A DNA stretch of 64,000 nucleotides from contig NC_134526.1 of NCBI RefSeq assembly GCF_027942865.1, forward strand, positions 4,859,784-4,923,783. Direction: 5' to 3'. A program made the position numbers and the translations under genes. Position 1 is the stretch's first letter, and each line of letters begins with the position of its first letter. The DNA is from Odontesthes bonariensis. Lineage: Eukaryota > Chordata > Actinopteri > Atheriniformes > Atherinopsidae. The notes below the pieces were generated by a model that was not told where the DNA came from, did not search any database, and saw only the letters and a program-made list of their open reading frames with translations. Shown here piece by piece: positions 43,260-56,200 of this stretch.

Positions 43260-43634
43260 GACTGATTTCCATTGAAATGCTAACGTGAAATGTTCCCTTG
43301 TGTTTGTTCCGCTCAGTGGGCTCAATATGTGAACTGGCTGCTTTCTGCTGAGATATTGTAGCATTGACTTTGTGCTATCGTGCTAAGCTAACCTGCTTTT
43401 ACAATGGACACACTGTGCAGTATTTCTCTTTTCTTTTCTTTGAAATGCTCCTAAACTTTAGACATTTTCCTCTTTTTCTCTGATTTTGCTCCTCGTCGTT
43501 TTCTCTAGTTTCCTTCAAACGTGCGCACGTTGTGCGACAGTAATAACCGTCTGTGTGAAACAGGGCCACCGCTGAGCAGAACATGTTGGTGGGAGTTAAA
43601 ACGAAGCGTCGAAGCAGACGATTTGCATCGAGGA
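43260..43634. other. intergenic, no gene seen
   Basis: Convergent gap between ift70 and C16orf89. Nothing recognisable. Confidence 0.4.
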
Positions 43635-43920
43635 CGGGGGCGGCCGTGGCTCAGTGGTTAGAGTGGGTCGTCCTGGAAGGTTGGCAGTTCGATTCCCACT
43701 CTCCCCACTCAAAGAAAGGTGAAACTGACAGCTGGAGGGGTGTCAATCCACCTCCTTGCCACGGCCGAGGTGCCCTTGAGCAAGGCACCGTACCCCGTAG
43801 TGTATGGCCCTATGTGACCCTACATGTGTGTTTAACGGGTGCCAACCTCGAAGGTTTAAAAGTGGAGGACAAATTTTGTGTCTTCCCTGTACACGACAAT
43901 AAATCTGATCTTCTTGTATT
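43635..43920 (+). mobile_element. tRNA-derived SINE
   Basis: An A-box-like ccgtggctcagtggttagag and a B-box ggcagttcgattccc are spaced as in a tRNA head. The SINE body 'cccttgagcaaggcaccgta' and a tail ending caataaatctgatcttctt follow. It is not a functional tRNA, because the anticodon arm does not fold. Confidence 0.8.
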
Positions 43921-44284
43921 CAAATTATTCTTGAAAAACGGGCGGCAGAAATTTAATTATCAGCATCACAGACTCCAGAAACTGCTGCATTCAGAGGAAA
44001 AAGTCTCCTGACCACAGCACCATCTGATCCGTGGTCATCATTTAAAATTGGAGCATCACTACTTTCAACTGACACCTTGCTGGGATTTATCATTATTTAT
44101 GCCTAAGTTTAAGAGATCGGCTTCATTGTTGCTCCAGAAATCTGTCCAGTTTCCATTTAGTGCCAAATATTCCAGCGTTTTACGATAAGAATTATCACGA
44201 TTATGTTCATGAAACGGTGTGTTGGAGTAGGTCTTCATCAGCAGGGAACACCTCTACCTGACGATCTACTCGTGGGAACGTGGT

Positions 44285-47200
44285 TCAGGACAGCGGCCTC
44301 TTCGTTATGTCCTGTTCTGCCAGGTAAAAGTTCAGGTATCCTCCCAGAGCGCCGACCGCCACCGCCGTCATGTGACTGGAACAGCCGTCTGTCGGACGAG
44401 AGATGACGGAAACACGGAAGATTCAGGTAAAAATGTCCGAAAAACAGTAACTAAATGTATTAAACAGGAGGTTAATACACGTACGGTGGCCCTGAAGTGA
44501 CAAAACAATAACATTTCAGATAAAAAAACTAAACATTTTTGTGTTTTCTGGAACATTTCTGCTTTAGATTGAGTTGTTTTGAGTTTTCATGTCGTCTTTC
44601 TGTAATTCTGTGTTGTATAAAGTGTCATATTCTTTGGGTTTTGTCCTTGTGTTTTGCACCTCGGGGTCACGAAATTAAAGAATTAAAAGGAACGAAAAAC
44701 AAATCAATTTTTAGACATTTCGCTGTTGGTTGCAGCCACAAAACGACAGCATGTGTTGTTATATGATAAGTGTCCTCGGAGGAAACGCACCTGGAAGTAT
44801 CTTCTCCCGCCTCTTCACTCTCCTGTGAGGCTGCAGCTGTTCCAGCAGCTCGTCTCCAATGATCTGAGAGATGATGCTCTCTGAGGACACGAAACAGCAG
44901 AAAACACGAATCAGCTCATCCCTCAGTGCTAATTACACAGAATTTACCCAATAAATCACCTAAAAACAGAGTTTAATTTTGTTTCTTTGCTCTTAAATGT
45001 TTCGCTTTGAAGCCAAATTTGGCATCAGAAGTGATGGAAGAAGTGTTCAGATCTTTAATTTAAGTAAAAATACAGATAACTGCACAAGATAGCTAAATAA
45101 CTGCTGCAGTGGGGGGGGATTTGGTGCTCAGAATTTAAATTTGCTTGTATTTTACTGCGATAATGGAACCCTTACAATCTCCAGGGTATAAGCAGCTTTG
45201 ATTGGCAACTTTAAATAAACATTTATTAGGGCTGGGTGAGTTAACTCGTTATTATCGCGTTAATTTGTTAATTATTTAACGCCGATAAATATTTTATGGC
45301 GCTTTTATTATTGTAAAAGTCTGGAGCATGGAGTAATAAAATAAGAATAAACTAGCAGGTAACATCACCGTTACAGGTGCTCCTCGGTCTCTGTGTGAAG
45401 CTCACGGAGCTAACCGGCGCTACTTCCTGTTTTACTTTTTTCAACATAAAAGCACGTATTTCAAAATAAAGAAACTCCTGCATTTACAGCCAAGTTGAAT
45501 TGTCTTCTCAGCGTAGTAGTTCCAGTCTAAAATATCACTTAAAGGCAAAACACACAACTGATAGCAGCAAGTCATTCAAGGAAACAGACAGTGGAGCGAG
45601 GCTTCTACATAAAAACTACAGAAAGATGCTGATGTTAAAAGTGTGTTTGCACAACAAATGTTATGGCACTTTCATTCATATGGCAGCACATTTAAAATAA
45701 AGCTAAATGCTAAAAGCTATACGCTACTTTTGGATTAATTTTTGGATTCTGCGTACAAATGCGATTAATCGTGATTAATCAGGGAAATCATGTGATTAAT
45801 TAGATTAAAAATTTTAATCGTTGCCCAGCCCTAACATTTACATGTTATTTTGAATCTGGTGTTCATCAGGGAAACGTCCTGGGCCCAGTTCTGTTTTCTT
45901 TAAACACGCTGTGTGTGGGCAACATTATTAAACACTGTCATATAAAGTAATATTCAGATGATACACACCTGTATTTCTGTTTTATGACAAAACGACGGTT
46001 CTTTGAAATAACTTTGAACCAGTTACCTTGATATCAAAAACCTAAAACAAGCCCAAGACGGATTATGTTGGCAGTAAGGATTTTACCTCCACAGCTCGAC
46101 TCCGTGCACCCTATTTCCAACAGAAACTTTCAGATCCTCAAGGAGGTCTGCCTCCTTTTTGAGGTTTGCTACAAGAAATCTGGTAAACCTTATTTTGTTT
46201 TTTATCATAATTAACCTTTATTTATACAGGTCTCATTGATGCCAAACCCAAGAACAGGACTAAAAATACAGTGTTCTTATGACAATAAACAGTTGTGTCA
46301 TCTGCATATAGATGGATGCGCCAGTAATAGTAATCTGGTCCTCAGTGTTAACACGGATGGTAAAGAGAGTAGGTGTCAAAATTCATGGCCTTAAATTGTT
46401 GAACATCCTGCCCTTGTTGGATTTGTTACTTTTAAAAAGAAAACCTTATAATTTTAAAGTTTTATTACACAGGTATGGGTTACTTTGGTTGCTACACTTG
46501 GTTTTTAATCTTGTCTGTGAAGCATTAAGGGGTGTAATTTAGCATGTTTGAGAGTAATTATTACCTGCTGCTATCACAGGATAGTAACTTAGTCAGTGTA
46601 TTCGCAGGTTAGTGGGTGTAACTGGTCTGAAATAATCCGTAACGACTGATACTTACTGTCCCTTCCGAAGCAGCCGACTTCCTCGTCCTGCAGCCTGAGG
46701 ATGTGCTGCAGCCAGTCGGCTTTGTGGAAGTCTGAGAAACCCGCCAATCCACAAATCAGGACTGTCAAAGGGAAGAGGAGAAGAGTTTTAGACCATTCCC
46801 AACTGATCCCAAAAGAAGATCACAATCCTGCATCAGTAACCATGTAAATATGTCCGTGTTTACAACACAGAAAGAAGCCAAGTTGGGAAAAAATGTAGAA
46901 AATATAAATAATTTATATCAAAGTTCTACCTTTTTCTCCTTTTTTACTTTATTTTCTGGATAAAAACAAACATTTGACGTTATGGTTTTTGGAAATTTGA
47001 GCTTGTTGGTCCTAAACCCACAAAAAATATACAAAATAAAAGTAATTTTTTTCGCTCTTTTTAAGTATGAAAATGTACACAATAGAAGGTTTCTTATCTA
47101 AGAGGACTTTGAAATAAGTAGAAATGTTTAAATAGCAGCGTAGATGCTAGAAAGTGTTTTGCACAACATTCTTATGATGCATCAGAGTCATGAAATGTAC

Positions 47201-50200
47201 GTTAAAGATGGACAAAATCACGTTATCATACCAATGAAGCCAATAAAGTGCAATACTACCGGTGACCACCAGGGCTGCTGGCTACCAAATATCTCCGGCT
47301 CTCATTATGGTGTTGTTAGCTAAATTCAGAGAAAATAACTCAATAATTTAACAGACATGACGTCTCAATAATCGATATTTATGTTTAATCACGGTCACCT
47401 CTGCAAATGGAGGCTGAAAAACTGCAATTCTCAAATGAATGACTGATTGTAACGGTGACGACATCCGCTTCTTATCTACGGTTTACAGTCAGAGCGCCAC
47501 CTGAAGGCAGTAAGAACAAGTTTAAGCTCACTGTTTTCAATGAAGATGTCGACCGTCTGTTCGGTCAAACCGTCGGTGACGATGTCCTGGTTGGTCTTCA
47601 TCATGTTGGAGCAGAAGATCTGCTGGTAGTTTTGTTCGGTCATGTTTACCCGGGATGCTCGTGTGTCACCTTTCAGCAGGTTGTTGCAGCCTTTCTGAGG
47701 TGGAAAAGCAAACAAAGTCTTATGTTAACAGTAATATTAACCCTAACTCTGTTAACCATTCAGGCAGGAAAAAGGCTCCTAACTCAAGGGATGAACCAGT
47801 GTTGTGTCCAACTGAGCAAAGAAGCCGTTTTAAACTGGATCTTTAGGCACTTTGTTCCCAGCAGCCTGTCACAGAGACACATCATTTGTTCCCATTTCTT
47901 TAGTTGCATCTGTGAAAAACAGCTTCATAGTTTCAACTTTTTTGTACATTTACGTTTAAAACTGCTTTCAGTTACCAAAAGAGTCAAATTAATATAAGAA
48001 ATTCAGTTTTAAAAAAATCCTAATCCCAAAATAATGAACGTTATCACGTCTAAAAGTAGAAAAGTAGGAAAAAAACAGACAATAATAAGAATTGTATGTT
48101 ATTCAATATCAATAAAAAGTAAATAAGATTTCATTTAAAGCTTAAAAAAGGAATATAAGATATAATCTAATGACTAATTATGGAACAATTCATATAAATG
48201 AAATGATTAAACTGTTTTATGCCACCAGAAATGAATAATCTAGAAGCTCTTTGTGGGTTTTAGACTGGAATTAAGATTTGTTCCCATTTCTTTAGCTGCA
48301 TGTGTGAAAAACAGCAAAGATAACACAGTGTGACAGACAGAAAACAGGATTTCTGCAGCAACAAGGTGATTCCCAAAGAGCTGTTAGCTGAAAACTTGGC
48401 ATATCTCAGCATGGGGTGCAGTGTGTCCTTAAAACATTTGAGGAAACTGGACAAGTGGAGGACAGAAGAAGAAGTGTCAGGCCTAAAGAACTATCTCCAG
48501 CAGATGAACAGGATCTGAAAGTGATGTCCTTAAGAAAGAGGAAAACATCCAGCAAAGACCTGACACAGGAGCTGAGAGATGCATCTGGACCTTCAGCTGA
48601 TCCATCTGCTGTTGGCCCAAGCCTCATCAGAAATGGGCTCCATGGAAGGGTGGCTGTCAGGAAGCCGTTCTTAAGGAAGGGAAACAGGGAGAAAAGGCTG
48701 AGCTGTGCCAAAGGACACAAGAAGTGGGCTGAAAATCAGTGGCAGCAGGTCTGATGGAGGGATGAATCCTCCCCAGAGCCCGGAGCTCAACATTACTGAA
48801 GCAGTGTGGGATCATGTTGGCAGAGAACGCAACAAAAGGCAGCCCACATCCAAAGAAGAGCTTTGGGATGTCCTTCAAGAAGCCTGGAGAACTATTCCTG
48901 AAGACTCCTTAAAGAAAGGACAGAAAGCTCGTCTGAGAGGGTTCAGGCTCAGAGCTCAGAGCAGATATTCACTTTAAAGCTGCTCAGAACTGAACTAACT
49001 CTGGTTCTGACTCAGATTCTGGGTTTAAGTTCATGTTGGAACATGTTTCAGTGAATCTCTGCAGCTGTTACCATGGAAACATCTGCAGATATTCACTTTA
49101 AAGCTGCTCAGAGCTGAACTAACTCTGTATTTATGTTCAGGTTTGGTTCAGTGAATCACAGCAACTATTTCCTCTTTTTTCTGGAAATATATGAAGAAAT
49201 GATGGCTGGATCAGGATGATTTTACAGTATATTACCTGCTCAGCCTAAGATAAATGCTGCTGTCCTCATAAAGTCGACGTTTAATCCTCAGGAACCATGA
49301 ATTCTGGAGCTAACATCTTAAAACCTTAAAGATTTCTGAAGATTCTGGGTTTATATTCATGTTTGAACAGGTTTTAATGGGACTTTTGGACAGAACTTTA
49401 CATGCTTTTGCATCTTTGCTGTATTTTTCATGCTACGTCATAATTATCCAAAGGTTTTTTCCTAAGCTCGATGGACTCGAGTAGATTTTGGATGCTTTTC
49501 GGTGTCCTGCGACCTCTCACCATTCTTCCGATCATGAAGTAGAGCAGCTGGTGGGACAGGGAGTAGCGTGGACATCCGAATCGGGTCATGGTGTCCCGAC
49601 AGGGCTTTGTGACGATGCACGGCGTCCCGTTCATCTTCCTGTTCGAGCATGAAGCAGACCGGTGAGTGTCGTCACTCTGAGACTCTCAGGCACACATCAC
49701 AACGTTAAAACACTTAAAGGGACAGTTCGCCTCTTCTGACATGAAGCTGTGGAACATCCCATATCAGCAACATCATTTATGAACATCTTCTTACCCCCTG
49801 CTGCGTCCTGTGAGCAGAGTTCCAGCCTCGTTTTGGTGTTGATGAAGGTAGTCCGGCTAGTTGGCTGGGGTTTAAAAAATAAAGCGTCTTGCTTCTCAAA
49901 ACAATATGCGTTCAACAGAGTAATACATTTGCATCACAAAATGTTGTCCAGGAAAAAGTCAGACCTTTCCTTTCCTTCTCTTTCCTTTCCTTTTGTTTCC
50001 TTTCCTTTCCTTTCTTTTCCTTTTGTTTTGTTTCCTTTCTTTTCCTTTCGTTTTGTTTCCTTTCCTTTCTTTTCCTTTCCTTTCCTTTCTTTTCCTTTCG
50101 TTTAGTTTCTTTTCCTTTCGTTTTGTTTCCTTTCCTTTTGTTTTGTTTTGTTTCCTTTTGTTTTGTTTCCTTTCCTTTCCTTCTCTTTTCCTTTCTTTTT

Positions 50201-53200
50201 GTTTCCTTTCCTTTTGTTTCCTTTCCTTTCCTCTCTTTCCTTTCGTTTTGTTTCCTTTCCTTTCTTTTCCTTTCCTTTTGTTTCTTTTCCTTTCGTTTTG
50301 TTTCCTTTCCTTTTGTTTCTTTTCCTTTCGTTTTGTTTCCTTTCCTTTCTTTTCCTTTCGTTTTGTTTCTTTTCCTTTCGTTTTGTTTCCTTTCCTTTTG
50401 TTTCTTTTCCTTTCGTTTTGTTTCCTTTCCTTTCTTTTCCTTTCCTTTCCTTTCTTTTCCTTTCGTTTAGTTTCTTTTCCTTTCGTTTTGTTTCCTTTCC
50501 TTTTGTTTTGTTTTGTTTCCTTTTGTTTTGTTTCCTTTCCTTTCCTTCTCTTTTCCTTTCTTTTTGTTTCCTTTCCTTTTGTTTCCTTTCCTTTCCTCTC
50601 TTTTCCTTTTGTTTTGTTTCCTTTCCTTTCTTTTCCTTTCGTTTTGTTTCCTTTCCTTTCTTTTCCTTTCGTTTTGTTTCTTTTCCTTTCGTTTTGTTTC
50701 CTTTCCTTTTGTTTCTTTTCCTTTCGTTTTGTTTCCTTTCCTTTCTTTTCCTTTCGTTTTGTTTCCTTTCCTTTCTTTTCCTTTCGTTTTGTTTCCTTTC
50801 CTTTCTTTTCCTTTCGTTTTGTTTCCTTTCCTTTTGTTTTGTTTTGTTTCCTTTTGTTTTATTTCCTTTCCTTCTCTTTTTGTTTCCTTTTCTTTCCTTC
50901 TCTTTTTGTTTCCTTTCCTTTCTTTTTGTTTCCTTTCCTTTCCTTCTCTTTTCCTTTCCTTTCGTTTTGTTTCCTTTCCTTTTCTTTTGTTTATGGGCTG
51001 TGCAGACCGAAGCGCAGACCGAGCAGTCCCCTGCTTCCGAGCAGCAAACACCGTAACAGGTGCGGCTGTCGGCAGGCGGCAGCAGGCAGTGATACGAAGG
51101 GAGAGAAAATAGTGCCAAGAGATTGTGAGGTCTGACTTTTTAACTACCTTCATCAACACCAAAACGAGGCTGGAACTCTGCTCACAGGACGCAGCAGGGG
51201 GTAAGAAGATGTTCAGAAATGATGTTGCTGATATGGGATGTTACACAGCTTCATGTCAGAAGAGGCGAACTGTCCCTTTAAGTTTGAGTCAAAGCAACAA
51301 AGTTGGACAAACTGAACCGCCTGAGAGATAAAACCCACAGTGTCCTGCCTCTGTGGGCTCGTACCAGGTTCCCAGCAGCAGGGTCAGACACTTGTCGCTC
51401 AGCTGCTCGTCGTAGCACTCGGTGGTCATGATGGAGGGGTAAACCAGGCTGGGATCGGTGGAGCGCCACTCCTGAGGAATCAGCCAGAAGGTCCACGACA
51501 GCAGCGGCTCAAACTCTGGATAAACAGAACACCTCGTTGGAACCGCTTATCAGTAAAATTCAGCTTCTACAAACCTTCATTAACATTTAATAAAGTTAAA
51601 AATCAGGTCAGTGTTCATGGCTGCAGCCAACTGGTTTTAACAAATGATAACTCACATTGATGATGATGATAGATTTTTATTTTTTCGAACATGTATAAAA
51701 AAGAAAATGTATGTAAGTATTCTATTTAAGAGAAATTAAAAAAAATTATTTAAAAAAAATTTAATCACATTAAGTGCTAATACAAAACAAAAGACCACAC
51801 ATTGTTCGAAAAAAAAGGAATGGGAAGAAGTACAATACTTTTTTTTTTGTTTCCCATCCCTTTTTAACTACTCTTCAGTTTACAAATATCCTAACTACAA
51901 TACACCTATATATATATATACACTTCCTAAATATCTAGATAAATATATACCATATATACCATATACTAATTAAATTACAATATAACAATTAAGCCTATTC
52001 TATTCATATATTTATCCCTCATCGTTAACATACTTCCTCTTCCATGTACTTGTTTAAAAATATTTTTTTCTTTTCTGACTTACAAAACTTTTGTTTTAGG
52101 TCCAAATGAAGCTGTGAGCACCAGTTTCCACAAAGATAATGTGTCATCGTGGACTAATCTGACACGGATTTCATTTATATGACATAGAGACTAATAAATA
52201 AACTCATTGTCCTGCAAAGTTTCACCCAGAAAGGTGTGAAATACGTCGATCTGAGACACAGTTACTTAAAAATGACTTCATATCAGAGGTCTTTGAGGTC
52301 TTAAACAGTTTGGATACAAAACAAAAACAGTTTTATGATGAAAGGTGAAGTCATGACTCAGCAGTTTAAAACCCAACTCAAATAATAATCGAATGAATCG
52401 GACATGTTCATTAGAAAATATCTGCAAAGGCACATGTTTGATTGACTTAATTGATTTATCTTTTATTGGTAGTTTGTATTTAGTCAATCAGAAATGCTTC
52501 TAGTTTCAACTATTTTTTTTATTGATTTTTCACAATGAATTATCGAACAGACACACAGACAGCAATAACAATAATTTAATAAAATAAGTAATAAATAAGT
52601 ACATTCAGATATCTTAAGAAATATACTCATATTTAAAAAGGATAAATAAAATAAATAAATGTGTAATAACAATAATAACAATAGTAGTAACAATGATAAT
52701 ATGGGTAAAATAGAATAAAGTAAGATTAATTAAAAGATAAAATAAATAAAATAAATGAATACGTAAATAAATAAAAGAAAGTAAATAATAATAAAAATAG
52801 TTTGAAGAGGGAAAGGAGGGGGGGTTCTTAAAATGCTTCTTAGTTGATTTGAGTGTTGGTGGAGGATTTTGGGTGGGAACTCAAATGTGTCATATCTGTT
52901 GCTCTTTTACTTTTTTAGCAGAGCAAAGTCTATTTTTGCTGAATAATTTGATATTCTTTTTACAAACTCATATGCTTTCTGTTCTATTTTCTGCTTCAAC
53001 ACTCTTAAAACTGGACCCTGAACCCTGCTCATCCTGATCCTGACAGCGAGCTTTGTAACCTGAGGTCTCACCTCGGTAGTATTTGGGGTCGTTCTGCTTC
53101 AGGGCGCCAATGGCCTTCTCCAGACTCTGGTCGAGTCGCTTGACCAGAGCGACAGCGGAGGTCCTCTGAGCCCAGCTGACCGGGTCGGTGTGAGGCCACG

Positions 53201-56200
53201 TCCGAACCGCCTCCTTCAGCTCAGCTGAGACCAAAAACAAACAACAGGAAGCAGTTCAGACACTCGGGGGAAGACGCCGTCATCCCGCTCCAGAGTCACT
53301 AACTTGGGCCCATTCACCACCATTTTGAACTATAATCTGCCCCTTTTCTGGGGGCGGATCATGAGGGAAGTCGGGTGGATTGATTGGAGCTGTGAGACTT
53401 TGCTACTTTATTATGTTGGGATTAGGACTGGGCGAGTTAACTCGCTTTTATCGCGTTAACTCGTTAATTATTTCAACGCAAATAAATATTTTAGCGCGCA
53501 TTAACGCAGGTTTTATTATTCATTTTATTATTGTAAAATACTGTTGCTCACAGGCTTTTATTTGGTAAAAGTCTGTTTCTCACAGGCTTTTATTATTGTA
53601 AAAGTCTGTTGCTCACAGGCTTTTATTTTGTAAAAGTCTGTTGCTCACAGGCTTTTATTTTGTAAAAGTCTGTTGCTCACAGGCTTTTATTATTGTAAAA
53701 GTCTGTTGCTCACAGGCTTTTATTTTGTAAAAGTCTGCTGCTGTCTGCTGTGGAACAGGAAAAGAAAGTAATCGACGGATCCACCAAACATGGAGAAGGG
53801 TACGGAACTTTTACTCGGCCATTTTCATGTTAAAGTTCTTCCAGACGGCGGAGTCGACAGAACCAAAGTCATCTGTAAACACTGCCAAGTTGAATTGTCT
53901 TCTCAGCGTAGTAGTTCCAGTCTGAAATATCACTTAAAGGCAAAACACACAACTGATAGCAGCAAGTCATTCAAGGAAACAGCCAGTGGAGCGAGGCTTC
54001 TACATAAAAACTACAGAAAGATGCTGATGTTAAAAGTGTGTTTGCACAACAAATGTTATGGCACTTTCATTCATATGGCAGCACATTTAAAATAAAACTA
54101 AATGCTAAAAGCTATACACTACTTTTGGATTCATTTTGGGATTTTGCGTACAAATGCGATTAATCGTGATTAATCAGGGAAATCATGTGATTAATTAGAT
54201 TAAACATTTTAATCGTTGCCCAGCCCTAGTTTAATTACATTATCTTGAACATTAGAGTATTTTAGACAGATCTTCTGGGGCTGCGTACTCCACCAAATAA
54301 CAGGAAACAGAAATGCGTTTCCAGCCTGTCGCTCTGCTCTAATAAAATCCTGATTTTATAGCCACAGCCTCATCTGACAGAATCGCCGTTAAAGTCGCTT
54401 AAAGACGGCGTCTCTGCGGAGAATTCAGCTGGACTGACATGGACCGTGATCTAAGGTTTTCTCTCACGGTCTACAGCGTCTAACATACTGAATAATTCGA
54501 TTAATCTCCCGTGCACGTACATAAGGACCAGGACAGTGGTCCCGTTAAAACAGAACATACAAGCCTTTTAACGCATGAAAACATGTTCAGAAGGTTAAAA
54601 ACCTGCTTTTTTAGTGGATGTGAAAACAACAGAGAATCTGACATTAAACTACAAACAATAAACATGTCGGATTCTCCTTCCTGTGTGTTTTTATCGTGTT
54701 TAAACATGAACAGACTTTGATTTCTTTGTGATTTCTTGGCAAAGAAATGATAAAAAGCCGAACAAAACCCCAGAAAAGTGGAACATATTGACTGTGTGAG
54801 AATGACCGATCATTTACTGAACGTTGCTGAAGGAGACAGGAGGCTCCTTTATCATTTCACTCGCCTCTGAAGCTCAGAGAGGATTTAACTGAACCGTAGC
54901 TTCCAGCAGGTCAACCATTTTGTGGCTTTGGGTTGGACTTCTGGTTGTGTTTGGTTCTGTTTTCCTGTTTGTTCTCGGTTTGAATTAGTTTATATTTATC
55001 TGACTTCCTTGCTCTTGTCCTGCTTCTGTTCTTGTGTTTATCCTTCAGTCCTGGACTCGGTTTAGTCTAAAGTTTCTTTTCTGTTTGTTTCACATCTCCA
55101 CTTCCCTCTGTTTGGTTTTCACAAGTTTAGTTTCTGGATTTGGGTCCTCGTCAACCTCTCCTATCTCCTATTAATTCTGACTTTCAGCAGCCACATCAAA
55201 GCTGTCACCAAGGCAGCTTTTTACCATCTCAGAAACATCAACAGAATTAAAGGTTTCCTCTCCAAAAAAGACCAGGAGAAACTCATCCATTATGCTGCAA
55301 ACAAGTGGAACAAACTGCCAGTGGAGATTAAACTTTCACCAAATGGAGACATTTTTAAATCCAGGTTAAAAACATTTCTTTTCTCATGTGTCTATGCATG
55401 AAATCTGCACGCTATCTTTGAACTTATCTGGATTGTTGCTTGTTTTTAAATTCATTTAAATTATTTTATTTGTTTCTCTTTACATTCTTTTATGTATTTT
55501 TAATGCTTCTTCCACTCCCTGCTGCAATCCTTTTATTTTATGTGAAGCTCTTTGAATTGTTTTGTACATGAAATGTGCTGTATAATTTTGATTTGATCTC
55601 CATCAATCTGTCCCATTTGTAGACCAAACGCTCTGGTTTTGGTGACCCTGAACCATCCTGCGTCAGACCCCCCCTCCTTCATATATCTCTATTTTCATTG
55701 GTTCTGCTCTGGTTCTGGAGCTGCTGGTGACCCAGTTTCTGTTACATTATTTTCCCTGATTCTGCTCAGCGGGAGTTGTTGAATTTCCCTCTGAGGTTCT
55801 ACAAGCTCTCGGCCTGAAAACTGAATTATTCAGAGAGAGAAAATTATTATGAGTTTTGGCTTTAATCTGCAGCTAAACTTGCTTTTTATTCGCTTTTGTT
55901 TTTATATTCTTAATGTTTTCTGTATTTCACTGGGAAGCACTTTGGGATTTTATCTTAAAAGCTGCTCTATACATAAAATTTCACTTACTTATTAATCATT
56001 ATACAAAGTTTATGTGGTTTTTTTTATAGAAAAAATGCTTTAAAACAGACTAAATAAAGAGGTTCACCTTCCTAAACGTCTCTAAAACTTAGTTTATGTT
56101 TGTAAAACTAAAAGAAAGCGTGTTATGACATCACTTTTTTTAAATTTCATACTTTCACCATAAAGTGTCATTTGTGAAAACACATTAATTCAGATTTTTT

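Noticed and set aside
42368..43364. Frames of 226-266 codons on both strands (NRRKLAE / LLFSASF repeats)
   Set aside because: 21-bp satellite, a multiple of 3 without stops. A coiled-coil-like look arises from the repeat itself.
43635..43710. Possible tRNA gene
   Set aside because: A- and B-box-like motifs are present, but the anticodon arm does not fold and SINE body sequence follows.
49889..51162. Several frames of 190-380 codons, Phe/Leu/Ser-rich or Lys/Glu/Arg-rich
   Set aside because: Translations of the pyrimidine tract and its complement inside a MITE.
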